Below, piece by piece: positions 52,327 to 60,449 of a stretch of DNA of 64,000 nt. How positions within the stretch are numbered: the stretch's first letter is position 1; every line of letters begins with the position of its first letter. The DNA is from Halosolutus halophilus. GTDB taxonomy: Archaea; Halobacteriota; Halobacteria; Halobacteriales; Natrialbaceae. Location of the stretch: the NCBI RefSeq assembly GCF_022869805.1, contig NZ_CP094974.1, positions 1,736,001-1,800,000 of the forward strand, in the 5' to 3' direction. The notes beneath the pieces were generated by a model that did no database searches, was not told where the DNA came from, and was given only the letters and a program-made list of their open reading frames with translations. The position numbers were made by a program, and so were the translations under genes.

Positions 52327-52638
52327 TCACCCGTGTTTGAACGTCACGCCGCCGCCGGTCTCGGGGTACTCCCAGACGACGTTGTCGTACTGGCAGGCGA
52401 ACCGACAGCTCGAACACTCGAGGCAGTTCTCGTAGGCGATGTGGGGGACGCCGTCTTCGCCCTCGCGCCAGACGTTCGCCGGACAGACTTTCACGCAGTC
52501 GTTCGTCTCGCACTCGGCACAGATGTCCGGCACCTTCACGTCGAGGTGTGATTCACCGGGGTCGTCGTACTTGACGGTGTAGAGGCGATCCTCCATCGAG
52601 TCGTTGGTCACGTCGGGCGTCTGGGGTTGTGCGCTCAT
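52327..52638 (-). CDS. fixX: Ferredoxin-like protein FixX
   Basis: 103 residues. Two Cys-rich segments (CAECETNDCVKVCP and CLECSSCRFACQY) for iron-sulfur cluster binding, plus the conserved VWEYPETGGGV ending. Partner of FixC; accepts electrons from FixAB and passes them to a quinone or other acceptor. Last gene of fixABCX, 1 bp after fixC. Confidence 0.93.
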   Translation of the reverse strand: MSAQPQTPDVTNDSMEDRLYTVKYDDPGESHLDVKVPDICAECETNDCVKVCPANVWREGEDGVPHIAYENCLECSSCRFACQYDNVVWEYPETGGGVTFKHG

Positions 52639-52639
52639 C

Positions 52640-53995
52640 TCAGGTCACCATCTTTCGGTATCGAAACGCCAGTTTCGCGGCCCCGGTCCAGCCGCCGAGC
52701 GCGTCGAGCACGGCGTGCTTCGCGTTCTCGGCGTGGACCTCCTTCGGGTTGCGATCCATCCGGAAGTACTCCGTGCCCGCGTCGGCGAACGCGCGCGGCA
52801 GGTCCTCGAACAGCAGGTCGCGGTCCTCCTCGACCGCGTCCATCATCCACGCGTACCGCTCCAGGTTCTGTACCACGAACGACTGTTCGAGCGCGTCGGG
52901 GTAGGCCCGCAGGGCGTCGGCACCCGTGCGGTCTCGTTCGGCTGCCCGTGCGATCGCGGTGCCGGCGTGGTAGCCGCTCTCGACGGCCATGTTCGTCCCC
53001 TCGAGGTGGACGCCGTTGTTGAGCACCAGTCCGGCGGCGTCGCCGACGATCACCGCGCCGTCGTGGACGAGTTCGGGGATGCTCTCCGCGCCACCTTCGG
53101 GGATGGTCTTCGCGCTGTACTCGACGGTTCGGGCGTTCCGGAGCAGGGGTGCGACGGCAGGGTGGGTCTTGAACGCGTTCAGCGTCTCCTCGGGCGACTG
53201 GTCGGCCGCGACGGCGTCCTCGATCCGGTAGGCGACGCCGACGCTGACCGTGTCTTCGTTGGTGTAGACGAACCCGCCGCCGAAGGCGTCGCCGACCGCC
53301 CCCTCTCCGAAGTAGTGGTAGGAGACGCCGGCGTCGTCGACCAGCCGGAATCGATCCTCGATGACCCCGTCGCGCTCGGGGAATTCGAGGACCTCTTTCG
53401 CCGCGACGGCGACGTTCTCCCGGCTCTCGGTCTCCTTGAGGTTCGCCCCCTCGCTGACCAGCGAGTTACCCCCCTCCGCGAGGACGACGTACGGTGCCCT
53501 GATCGTCCCGTCGGGCCGATCGGTCTCGACGCCGACGATGCGGTCCCGTTCCCGGACGAGGCCGGTGACGGTGGTTTCGGTCACCAGCGTCGCCCCGTTC
53601 GCGACCGCCTGCTCGGCGAACCACTCGTCGAACTCCCCGCGCAACACAGTGTAGGAGTCGTTGTGGGGTTCCCGGTGCCACTCGCCGGGTCGCAGAGAGA
53701 CGGCGGTCTCGTCCTCGTCGCTCAACATGCTGAACCGCCGCTCCGCGACGTACCGCTCGAGCGGGGCGTCCTCGAAGTCGGTCAGTTCGCGGATCGTCGG
53801 GGTGTACAGGACGCCGCCGAAGACGTTCTTCGCTCCCGGCGAGGTGCCGCGTTCGACGAGCAGTACCTCGAGGCCGCGGTTCGCCATCGTCAGGGCCGCG
53901 GCGCTGCCCGCCAGCCCGGCCCCGACGACGATCGCGTCGAACTCGTCGTCGTAGTTCGGTTCGTCCGGCGTGTCAGTTTCTAGCTCCGGGCTCAT
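52640..53995 (-). CDS. fixC: FixC flavoprotein (ETF-quinone oxidoreductase-like)
   Basis: 451 residues. FAD-binding GxGxxG in DAIVVGAGLAGSAAALTMANRG, and the second FAD segment in VIVGDAAGLVLNNGVHLEGTNMA. ATGA overlap with fixB. Electron-transfer flavoprotein:quinone oxidoreductase-type dehydrogenase that works with FixX; in bifurcating systems it feeds low-potential electrons to ferredoxin. Confidence 0.93.
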   Translation of the reverse strand: MSPELETDTPDEPNYDDEFDAIVVGAGLAGSAAALTMANRGLEVLLVERGTSPGAKNVFGGVLYTPTIRELTDFEDAPLERYVAERRFSMLSDEDETAVSLRPGEWHREPHNDSYTVLRGEFDEWFAEQAVANGATLVTETTVTGLVRERDRIVGVETDRPDGTIRAPYVVLAEGGNSLVSEGANLKETESRENVAVAAKEVLEFPERDGVIEDRFRLVDDAGVSYHYFGEGAVGDAFGGGFVYTNEDTVSVGVAYRIEDAVAADQSPEETLNAFKTHPAVAPLLRNARTVEYSAKTIPEGGAESIPELVHDGAVIVGDAAGLVLNNGVHLEGTNMAVESGYHAGTAIARAAERDRTGADALRAYPDALEQSFVVQNLERYAWMMDAVEEDRDLLFEDLPRAFADAGTEYFRMDRNPKEVHAENAKHAVLDALGGWTGAAKLAFRYRKMVT

Positions 53996-55014
53996 TGTAC
54001 CACCTCCTGGATCGGCTCGTCTCCGAGTCGATCGGCCAGCGCGGGACAGACCTCGAAGAGGTCGCCCACGATGCCGTAGTCGGCGTGGTCGAAGATCGGT
54101 GCGTTCGGATCGGTGTTGATCGCGACGACCGTCTCGCTCTTGTTCATTCCCTCGACGTGCTGGATCGCGCCGCTGATCCCGACCGCGACGTACAGCTCCG
54201 GCCTGACCGTCTTGCCGGTCTGGCCGACCTGTCGCGCGCCGTCGATCCAGCCCTCGTCGACCGCCGCGCGACTCGCCGCGAGTTCGGCGTCGAGGGCCTC
54301 GGCCAGTTCGCGGGCCGGTTCGAGGTCGCCCTCGACGCCGTGGCCGACCGCCACGATCCGATCGGCCTCCGTGATGTCCGCAGTGTCGCCGACCGATCGT
54401 TCGAGGACCTCGCTGATCGCGTCGTCGACGACGACGTCGACCTCGACGACCTCGCCGTCGGTCCGGTCGGGATCCGGTTCGGCAGCCTCGAAGACGCCCG
54501 GCCGGATCGTCGCCATCTGCGGCCGATGCTCCTCACAGAGGATCGTCGCGAGGATGTCGCCGCCGAACGCGGGCCGGCGGGCCTGCAGGATCCCCTCGTC
54601 GTCGACGTCGATCTCGGTCACGTCGGCGGTGAGGCCGGCGTGGGCTGGGACGGCGACCCGGCCCGCGAAGTCCCGGCCGGTGTGCGTGCCGCCGATCAGG
54701 ACGATCGAGGGCTTCCGTTCTTCGACCATCGCGCGGAACTGTTCGCCGTACGGATCGGCGCGGTAGGGTTCGAAGACCGGGTCGTCGGCGACCAGCACAC
54801 GATCGGCACCGCGGGCGATCGCCTCCTCGGCCACGTCCGCTAGGTCCTCGCCGATCGCCAGCGCAACCAGATCGTCGCCGGTCTGCTCGGTCAGTCGTTC
54901 GGCCTCCGCGAGGAGTTCCCAGGAGACGGGCATCACGTCGCCGTCGTGTTCCTCGACGAACACCCAGACGTCCTCGTACTCGCCCGGATCGATCGCGGGT
55001 CCGTCGTCGGTCAT
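53992..55014 (-). CDS. fixB: Electron-transfer flavoprotein alpha subunit FixB
   Basis: 340 residues from the ATG at 55014. Alpha subunit of ETF; the C-terminal FAD domain has RQVGQTGKTVRPELYVAVGISGAIQH and INTDPNAPIFDHADYGIVGD. Overlaps fixA by ATGA at its start and fixC by ATGA at its stop, so the operon is tightly coupled. Confidence 0.95.
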   Translation of the reverse strand: MTDDGPAIDPGEYEDVWVFVEEHDGDVMPVSWELLAEAERLTEQTGDDLVALAIGEDLADVAEEAIARGADRVLVADDPVFEPYRADPYGEQFRAMVEERKPSIVLIGGTHTGRDFAGRVAVPAHAGLTADVTEIDVDDEGILQARRPAFGGDILATILCEEHRPQMATIRPGVFEAAEPDPDRTDGEVVEVDVVVDDAISEVLERSVGDTADITEADRIVAVGHGVEGDLEPARELAEALDAELAASRAAVDEGWIDGARQVGQTGKTVRPELYVAVGISGAIQHVEGMNKSETVVAINTDPNAPIFDHADYGIVGDLFEVCPALADRLGDEPIQEVVQ

Positions 55015-55787
55015 GCCGTCACCTCCGTGATGGCCTCGGCGAGGTCGTCGACGTCGTCGACCACCTCGTTCTTCCGCTCGACCGGATCGACGGTCTCCAT
55101 CCGGCCGACCGACGTCGGCGAGACGTCGAGTCCGACCTCGTCCTCGATCCCGAGGTCCTCGGCGTCCCAGACGGTCGGCTCGAAGTCGTTTTCGCCGTAT
55201 ATTTTGCGGTGGAGCGGTGCCGGCCGGGGGTCGAACTCGCCGAACGCGACGGCGACGACGACCGGCAACTCGGCGGCGACGAGTTCGTACCCGCCCTCGA
55301 CGTCGCGTCTGGCGACGAGTCGTCCCTCCTCCGGCCGCGGATCGACCGCCTCGGCGTAGGTCAACTGCGCCCAGCCGTTGTGGGCCGCGATACCCGGCGG
55401 AACCTGCCCCGTCGAGGAGTCCGTGGTCTCCTCGCCGGCGACGACCACGTCGGCCCCGAGTTCCGCCGCTGCGCGCGCGAGCGTGAGGCTCGTCGGCCAC
55501 GTGTCGCTGCCCGCGAACGCTCGATCGGAGATCAGGACCGCGTCGTCACAGCCCATCGCGACGGCCTCCTCGAGGATGCTCGTCGCGTTCGGCGGCCCCA
55601 TCGTCATCGCGATCACCTCGCCGTCGACCGCGTCCCGAATCGTCAGGGCCGCCTCGAGCGCGTGCCGATCGGGGCCGTTCATGACCGCGGGCGCGCTCGC
55701 CCTGTCGAGTCGCCCCGTGTCGGGATCGATGCCGACCTCGTCAGCGTCGGGCACCTGCTTGATCCCGACGACGATCGTCCATGTCAT
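55011..55787 (-). CDS. fixA: Electron-transfer flavoprotein beta subunit FixA
   Basis: 258 residues. Starts WTIVVGIKQVPDADEVGID; has LEAALTIRD, VIAMTMGPPNATSILEEAVAMGCDDAVLISDRAFAG and VVVAGEETTDSSTGQVPPGIA, the ETF-beta signature set (AMP/FAD binding). First gene of fixABCX. The ~170-bp upstream gap has A+T-rich CATAAACG and other possible promoter elements. Confidence 0.95.
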   Translation of the reverse strand: MTWTIVVGIKQVPDADEVGIDPDTGRLDRASAPAVMNGPDRHALEAALTIRDAVDGEVIAMTMGPPNATSILEEAVAMGCDDAVLISDRAFAGSDTWPTSLTLARAAAELGADVVVAGEETTDSSTGQVPPGIAAHNGWAQLTYAEAVDPRPEEGRLVARRDVEGGYELVAAELPVVVAVAFGEFDPRPAPLHRKIYGENDFEPTVWDAEDLGIEDEVGLDVSPTSVGRMETVDPVERKNEVVDDVDDLAEAITEVTA

Positions 55788-55891
55788 TGTATCACCACGT
55801 GCGGACGTAGGACGCGAGACGGGAGTTCTACTACGTCATTTCCAGCCGCGTGAGAACCTCCTTTACGGGTACAGACGTTTATGTAGTCGGC

Positions 55892-55939
55892 GGCCTCCCG
55901 GCCCTGCGTTGGTATCCCGGCCCTCTCGGCCGGGAGGCC
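55892..55939. terminator. 12-bp perfect hairpin between Mrp-like gene and fixA
   Basis: GGCCTCCCGGCC (55892-55903) and GGCCGGGAGGCC (55928-55939) are exact complements, 23 bp after the stop codon of the Mrp-like gene on the minus strand. Probably a terminator or attenuator separating it from fixABCX; there is no strong T-tract after it. Confidence 0.5.
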
Positions 55940-55961
55940 CCTGTCCGGCGCGAGTCCCGAC

Positions 55962-56999
55962 TCAGGCGCGTTGTCGCTGAGCGACGCCTTGCCGGTTGAC
56001 CGCCCCGACGCGGTCCGCGACCGACACGGCGAGTCGCCGGAACGGCGACCGATCGTCCCCGCTCGCTCTCGCCGCGTCGGGGCCAGTACAACGGGACAGA
56101 TCCGCTGGCGTTGCGAGCGTACTCCGATCGCACGGGACGATTCCGAGCGGCGGACACCCTGAGACTGGTCCGGGACGATCGACCCACCATTCGTGTCCGC
56201 TCGCCCGCCCGTCGGAGCCACTCGAAAGACCGTCGACGGTCCCGAGGACGCCGAGCATCGAGGATTCGAGCGTATCGAACGTCTCGATCATCGTTCGAAC
56301 GGCCGTCGGGTCCGCGTCGGCGGATGCGACCGCGATCGTCCCGTCGATCGGCGCCGCTTCGACGACGACTCGCGGAATCCGATCGGTTCCCTCCGGGAGC
56401 GTCGCGAGCAGGTAGTCGAGCGGACCCCACTCGAGTGCCTCCAGGATGGGCGGAAAGACGAGTTCGAAGACGGTCTCGCCCGACGGCGGGTCGTCGCCGT
56501 CCGGGATCGCCGGGCCGAGACGGACGACCGGAACCTCCCTGACGGTCGGAGGAACGATCGGGTCGGCCGAGAGATCCGGCGGATCGGCCGTTTCGAGCCA
56601 GGTCTCGCCGCTCTCGTCGATCCGACAGTCGATCACGCCGACGCGAGCGCCGAGCGACGCGAGGCCCATGGCCAGATTCGCGGTCACGAGCCCCGTTCGG
56701 GCGTCGGGGTCGGTCGTTCCGATCGCGATCGCGTTCTTGACGCCAGGGAAGGGATCGCGTCGATCGTCCGCGTCGGCGTAAATTCGTGGCTCGAGTCCGA
56801 CGCCGCGACAGAGCGCACGGACCTCGTCGCACATCGTCCACTCCGCAGGTGACAGCGGGGCGTTGAACGCGAGGGAGATTGCAGCGGTCCCGTCCGTGAC
56901 GTGAACGTCCGTCACGAGTCCCAGCGAAACGATATCCACTCCCAGTTCCGGGTCTTCGACTGCACGAAGCCGACCCCATAGCTGATCTGCTGTCATCAT
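55962..56999 (-). CDS. Mrp/ApbC-like protein lacking the P-loop
   Basis: 345 residues. N-terminal ~85 residues match the DUF59/MIP18 domain (LRAVEDPELGVDIVSLGLVTDV). The following domain follows the Mrp ATPase plan, with KNAIAIG..TANLAMGLASLGARVGVIDCRI, but the expected GKGGVGKST reads GTTDPDART, losing the Lys and Gly residues that hold ATP. It therefore probably cannot bind ATP as Mrp does; Fe-S carrier or scaffold function may persist. Encoded directly upstream of fixABCX, whose products need Fe-S clusters. MIP18 Cys is not clearly conserved. Confidence 0.75.
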   Translation of the reverse strand: MMTADQLWGRLRAVEDPELGVDIVSLGLVTDVHVTDGTAAISLAFNAPLSPAEWTMCDEVRALCRGVGLEPRIYADADDRRDPFPGVKNAIAIGTTDPDARTGLVTANLAMGLASLGARVGVIDCRIDESGETWLETADPPDLSADPIVPPTVREVPVVRLGPAIPDGDDPPSGETVFELVFPPILEALEWGPLDYLLATLPEGTDRIPRVVVEAAPIDGTIAVASADADPTAVRTMIETFDTLESSMLGVLGTVDGLSSGSDGRASGHEWWVDRPGPVSGCPPLGIVPCDRSTLATPADLSRCTGPDAARASGDDRSPFRRLAVSVADRVGAVNRQGVAQRQRA

Positions 57000-57165
57000 A
57001 GTATCACATGGGTCCCTATCCCATACGAGAGTGATCGAGAGGCCGGATCCAAAACCGATGGTCTCGTTCCCGGAACGTGAATCGGCGGGTGAACACGTTC
57101 AGGTCGTCCCCACTGATCAAGAACCGCCCGTCTCTTATACCGTCCCGGCGCCACCAGCAATACAC

Positions 57166-57789
57166 ATGACTGTCACGCCCGCGCAGCGATCGGCAGGGGG
57201 TCCAGAAACGCCGCCGCTTCGGGCGACGCTCGAGGTCGAACCCGCTTCGGACGGGGACTGTCCCGTCGTCTCGGAAGCACCGAACGCGGCGGCGGTCACC
57301 CGAAGCGTCACCGGTGACGGTAGCTGTCACAGCGAGGTCACGGTCGTCGACGGCGGCGACTGCGAGCGATCCTACGTGTCGTCGGCGACGACGAGCTACT
57401 GCGTCTGTGATACGATCAGCGAGTTCGACTGCGTGTTCGACGTCGAGGAAGTCACGAACGGCTCGCTCGTGATCTCACTGGTCGTCGAGGATCGGTCGTT
57501 GCTCGGCCGGATCGTCTCCGCACTCCGGAAATCCGGTGCGACGGTCCGACTCCAGCGACTCGCACACCGGCCGAACGACGGGGACGCCACGCTCGAGATA
57601 GACGCGACGGATATCACGGCCAAACAACGCGAAGCGGTCGAACTGGCGGTCGAACTCGGCTACTACGATCGGCCGCGGAGCGCGACGCTCACCGACCTGG
57701 CCGACCATCTCGGGGTCTCGAAATCGGCCGTCTCCCAGCGACTCACCGCCGTGGAACTGACGCTGGTCGAGTCCTTCGTGACGACCTGA
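57166..57789 (+). CDS. HTH-10 (Bat-type) regulator, copy 1
   Basis: 207 residues from the ATG at 57166; CTTATAC centred 27 nt upstream fixes a leaderless start. Cys-rich N-terminal region (SVTGDGSCHSEVTVVDGGDCERS, YCVCDTISEFDC), then a sensor-like domain and HTH_10: ITAKQREAVELAVELGYYDRPRSATLTDLADHLGVSKSAVSQRL. The many Cys/His may bind metal or sense redox. Paralog of the gene at 57898. Confidence 0.85.
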   Translation: MTVTPAQRSAGGPETPPLRATLEVEPASDGDCPVVSEAPNAAAVTRSVTGDGSCHSEVTVVDGGDCERSYVSSATTSYCVCDTISEFDCVFDVEEVTNGSLVISLVVEDRSLLGRIVSALRKSGATVRLQRLAHRPNDGDATLEIDATDITAKQREAVELAVELGYYDRPRSATLTDLADHLGVSKSAVSQRLTAVELTLVESFVTT

Positions 57790-57897
57790 TCGGCCGACGA
57801 CGGCGCCACAGGCCGGTCGCGCGTGTCCGGCGGTACTCCCACCGAGTGGAATTTCTCACCCCGTTTTACGCCGCTGTATGCCGAGGTATCTCCCGTG

Positions 57898-58542
57898 ATG
57901 TCGCGAGAACGCACGGCGACCGAGCGATCCGGCGGTCACCTCCGGGCGGTGTTCACGATCGAACCGCACCCGGAGACCAACTGTGCGGTCCTCGCCTCGG
58001 GCTCTCGCGGTGAGAACGTGAGTCAGGCCATCGTTTGCCGGGACGGCACCTGTGAACGCGGTTGCCAGTGTCGATCGGCGGTGACGCTCGCGAACAGCGG
58101 CGACAGACAGTTCGTCGGGGGAGCCGTTCGAGACCGGTGTATCTGCCCGGTCTTTCGGTCCCACGACTGTATCGCGTCGATCGAACGCTTCGAGGCGGGC
58201 ACCCTCGAGGTCGAACTCACTGTCCCCGATCGATCGGAACTCGAGACCATCGTCGCCGCACTTCGTGAGACCGGTGCGTCGGTGCGGCTCCGGCGTCTCA
58301 CGGCCCCGTCCAGTGAGAGCGACGGCCAGCGTCTGAAACTCGACCTGAACGGAATCACCGACAAACAGCGAGAGACCGCCCTGACTGCCGTCAAATCCGG
58401 CTACTACGAGACGCCTCGACGGACCGATCTCGACGAACTGGCCGATCGGCTCGACGTCTCGAAGTCGGCCGTCTCCCAGCGGCTCTCGGCCGTCGAATCG
58501 ACGCTGGTCACGTCGCTGGTCGACCGAGATCCCGGAGGATAG
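57898..58542 (+). CDS. HTH-10 (Bat-type) regulator, copy 2
   Basis: 214 residues from the ATG at 57898; TTTTAC lies ~30 nt upstream. Same plan as copy 1: Cys-rich N-terminal part (CRDGTCERGCQC, RCICPVFRSHDC), sensor-like region and HTH_10 with ITDKQRETALTAVKSGYYETPRRTDLDELADRLDVSKSAVSQRL. Tandem duplication of copy 1 is likely. Confidence 0.85.
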   Translation: MSRERTATERSGGHLRAVFTIEPHPETNCAVLASGSRGENVSQAIVCRDGTCERGCQCRSAVTLANSGDRQFVGGAVRDRCICPVFRSHDCIASIERFEAGTLEVELTVPDRSELETIVAALRETGASVRLRRLTAPSSESDGQRLKLDLNGITDKQRETALTAVKSGYYETPRRTDLDELADRLDVSKSAVSQRLSAVESTLVTSLVDRDPGG

Positions 58543-58640
58543 ACGACCTACAGCCGGCGCGATCGGCATACGGTAGGCTGTCGATCGCGCCGGGATGAGC
58601 GTCGGAACGTGCCCGGACCTAGTTCCAGCGTGGCTGCGTC

Positions 58641-59012
58641 TCAACCGTCGGCCAGCACGGGCTGTCTTTCGGTCACGATCGACTCGATGAGTGTCGCCTC
58701 CGCGGCCCGGAGCCGCTGGGAGACGGCCGACTTGGAGATTTCGAGTTCGGCGGCCAACGACTCGAGATCGGCGTCCCGCGGTCGGTCGTAGTACCCCTCC
58801 TCGAACGCCAGCGCGAGCGCCTCCCACTGCTTCGGCGTGATCTCGTCGACGTCGACCTCGACGCTGGACTGTCCCGGGGCCTCGACGGCCATCGACTCGA
58901 CTCGAACTGCCGGCCGGACGTCGTCGATACAGGCCAGGACGTGGCGAACCGATTCGACGTCCCGGATCAGCATCGAGAGCGACACCCGTTCGATGTCACT
59001 TCGATCGGTCAC
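58641..59012 (-). CDS. HTH-10 (Bat-type) regulator, short copy 3
   Basis: 123 residues; lacks the Cys-rich N-terminal region of copies 1 and 2. HTH_10 is complete: ITPKQWEALALAFEEGYYDRPRDADLESLAAELEISKSAVSQRLRAAEATLIES. Convergent with copy 2, with start 392 bp from the DoxX operon. It may antagonise or share sites with its paralogs; inference only. Confidence 0.83.
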   Translation of the reverse strand: MTDRSDIERVSLSMLIRDVESVRHVLACIDDVRPAVRVESMAVEAPGQSSVEVDVDEITPKQWEALALAFEEGYYDRPRDADLESLAAELEISKSAVSQRLRAAEATLIESIVTERQPVLADG

Positions 59013-59404
59013 GTCGATCGCACCCCCGCGACGCGTCGTGGCCCGATCGCCTCACAGTCCGCCTCGGTCCCACCCGTCGCTCGGACGTTCGTCGGTGGAT
59101 CGCCTGTCATAGGGCTGTTCATACGATCTCTTCGATCCCTGTCGTCGTTGGCATCCTGCTGTATATTACAGCAGTATTTAAGGCGGCGCGGCATGTTCGC
59201 CGGAGATGCGCCCTCGGCGGTCACCGACTGCGCGCCGAAGACACCCCCTCGAAGGCCACCGACGGGAGTGCCGGATACTTCGGTCGGATCAGGCGATCGA
59301 ACTTCGAACGCCGGCGCAGCAACGGACCCCTTATAAACAACTGTACTATGTAGCAGCAGGCGGTTCGTCGTCCCGTTCGTACCGTCACATGCGAGGTGAC
59401 GAAG
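59013..59404. other. 392-bp divergent region between HTH-10 copy 3 and doxX
   Basis: No gene. It contains the 19-bp palindrome 59156-59174, TATTTAAG just to its right, and CTTATAAAC near 59328, a probable TATA box of the DoxX operon. Confidence 0.6.
59156..59174. promoter_or_regulatory. 19-bp palindrome upstream of DoxX operon
   Basis: CTGCTGTA-TAT-TACAGCAG is a perfect inverted repeat with a three-base A+T centre, between the HTH-10 gene (minus) and the DoxX operon (plus). Candidate operator for one of the adjacent regulators. Confidence 0.6.
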
Positions 59405-59941
59405 ATGTCCACGCAAACCCTGCAGTTCGACACTCGTCTGTTCGGGCGGGAGGTGTCGTACGGCCTCAACGGCTCGTGGGCCAGCTACTGGCTGGTCTTC
59501 CTTCGGCTGCTCACGGGCTGGTGGTTCTTCTCGTCCGGACTCGGGAAAATCATCGAACACGGCCTCCTCTACGATGCGGAGGGGTGGCTGCTGTTCGGAA
59601 CCGAGGGAACGATCGTCTACCCGATCACCGAGTGGTTCGCGACGAACGCGGTGATCGTCCCGAACCTCATGGTTCCGTGGGGCGAGTTCGCCATCGGGCT
59701 CGGGCTCATTCTGGGCTGTCTGACCCGACTGGCCGCCGCCAACGGCGCGCTCCTGATGGGGTTCTTCTACTTCGGGAACGCCGACTGGGGCCACGGGTTC
59801 GTCAACGGCGACCTGATGGGGCTGCTACTGTTCCTGACGGTCATCGTCTTCGCCGCCGGTCGCGTCTGGGGCGTCGACGCCTACCTCGAACGCACCGACG
59901 CAGTGAAGAACCGACCCTGGCTGCGCTACCTGCTGGGCTAA
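59405..59941 (+). CDS. DoxX-family membrane protein
   Basis: 178 residues from the ATG at 59405; GAGGTGAC four nt upstream is a strong ribosome binding site and favours this start over GTG at 59396. Four transmembrane helices: LVFLRLLTGWWFFSSGLGKII, PWGEFAIGLGLILGCLTRLAAANG, ALLMGFFYFGNADW and LMGLLLFLTVIVFAAGR. DoxX relates to thiosulfate:quinone oxidoreductase subunit; most members have unknown roles. Confidence 0.85.
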   Translation: MSTQTLQFDTRLFGREVSYGLNGSWASYWLVFLRLLTGWWFFSSGLGKIIEHGLLYDAEGWLLFGTEGTIVYPITEWFATNAVIVPNLMVPWGEFAIGLGLILGCLTRLAAANGALLMGFFYFGNADWGHGFVNGDLMGLLLFLTVIVFAAGRVWGVDAYLERTDAVKNRPWLRYLLG

Positions 59942-59957
59942 CACGAGGTGACCACGA

Positions 59958-60245
59958 ATGACAGACACCATCACGACGGCCGATCGCATCGCAATGCTGT
60001 TCGGGGGCGGCCTGGTCCTGCTCGGGACCATCGTCCTCGGGTTCGTGAACGTACTCGCGGATGCACCGCACGTGCCCGTCGAGGAGGAGGGAGCGATCGT
60101 CGCGGCCCCGGTCGTTTCGCCGGACCTCCGGGCGTATCTCATCGCGCTCGGGCTACTGATCTGGCTGGGCTACGCGATATACAAACTGACGCGACCTCCC
60201 ACCGTCGAAGTGACCGAGGCACAGGGGACACCGGCGGCCGACTGA
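59958..60245 (+). CDS. Small two-helix membrane protein in DoxX operon
   Basis: 95 residues with two hydrophobic helices (about residues 11-33 and 58-76) joined by an acidic loop. Preceded by the same GAGGTGAC ribosome binding site as doxX (five nt spacer). Sixteen bp after the doxX stop, so an operon partner; function unknown. Confidence 0.7.
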   Translation: MTDTITTADRIAMLFGGGLVLLGTIVLGFVNVLADAPHVPVEEEGAIVAAPVVSPDLRAYLIALGLLIWLGYAIYKLTRPPTVEVTEAQGTPAAD

Positions 60246-60449
60246 GACCGACTGCAGGGAGGATCGGCGAACCGACACGACTGGCCGTTCGCGCGGCTCC
60301 GGTTTTCGACCGCTTCTTTGCGACCGTCTCCGACGCGGCGTTGTTCCGCCGACCGTCGGATCGTCGATCGACGGGGCGTCAGGCAGAGTCGGACTCGGAC
60401 GGCGGGGGCGACGCCGATCGTCGCGGGAAAAGTCGGTAGCGGGTCGCTC

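Noticed and set aside
52327..55787. Nitrogen-fixation island
   Set aside because: fixABCX is present but no nif genes are in the window; Fix complexes also serve fatty- and amino-acid metabolism.
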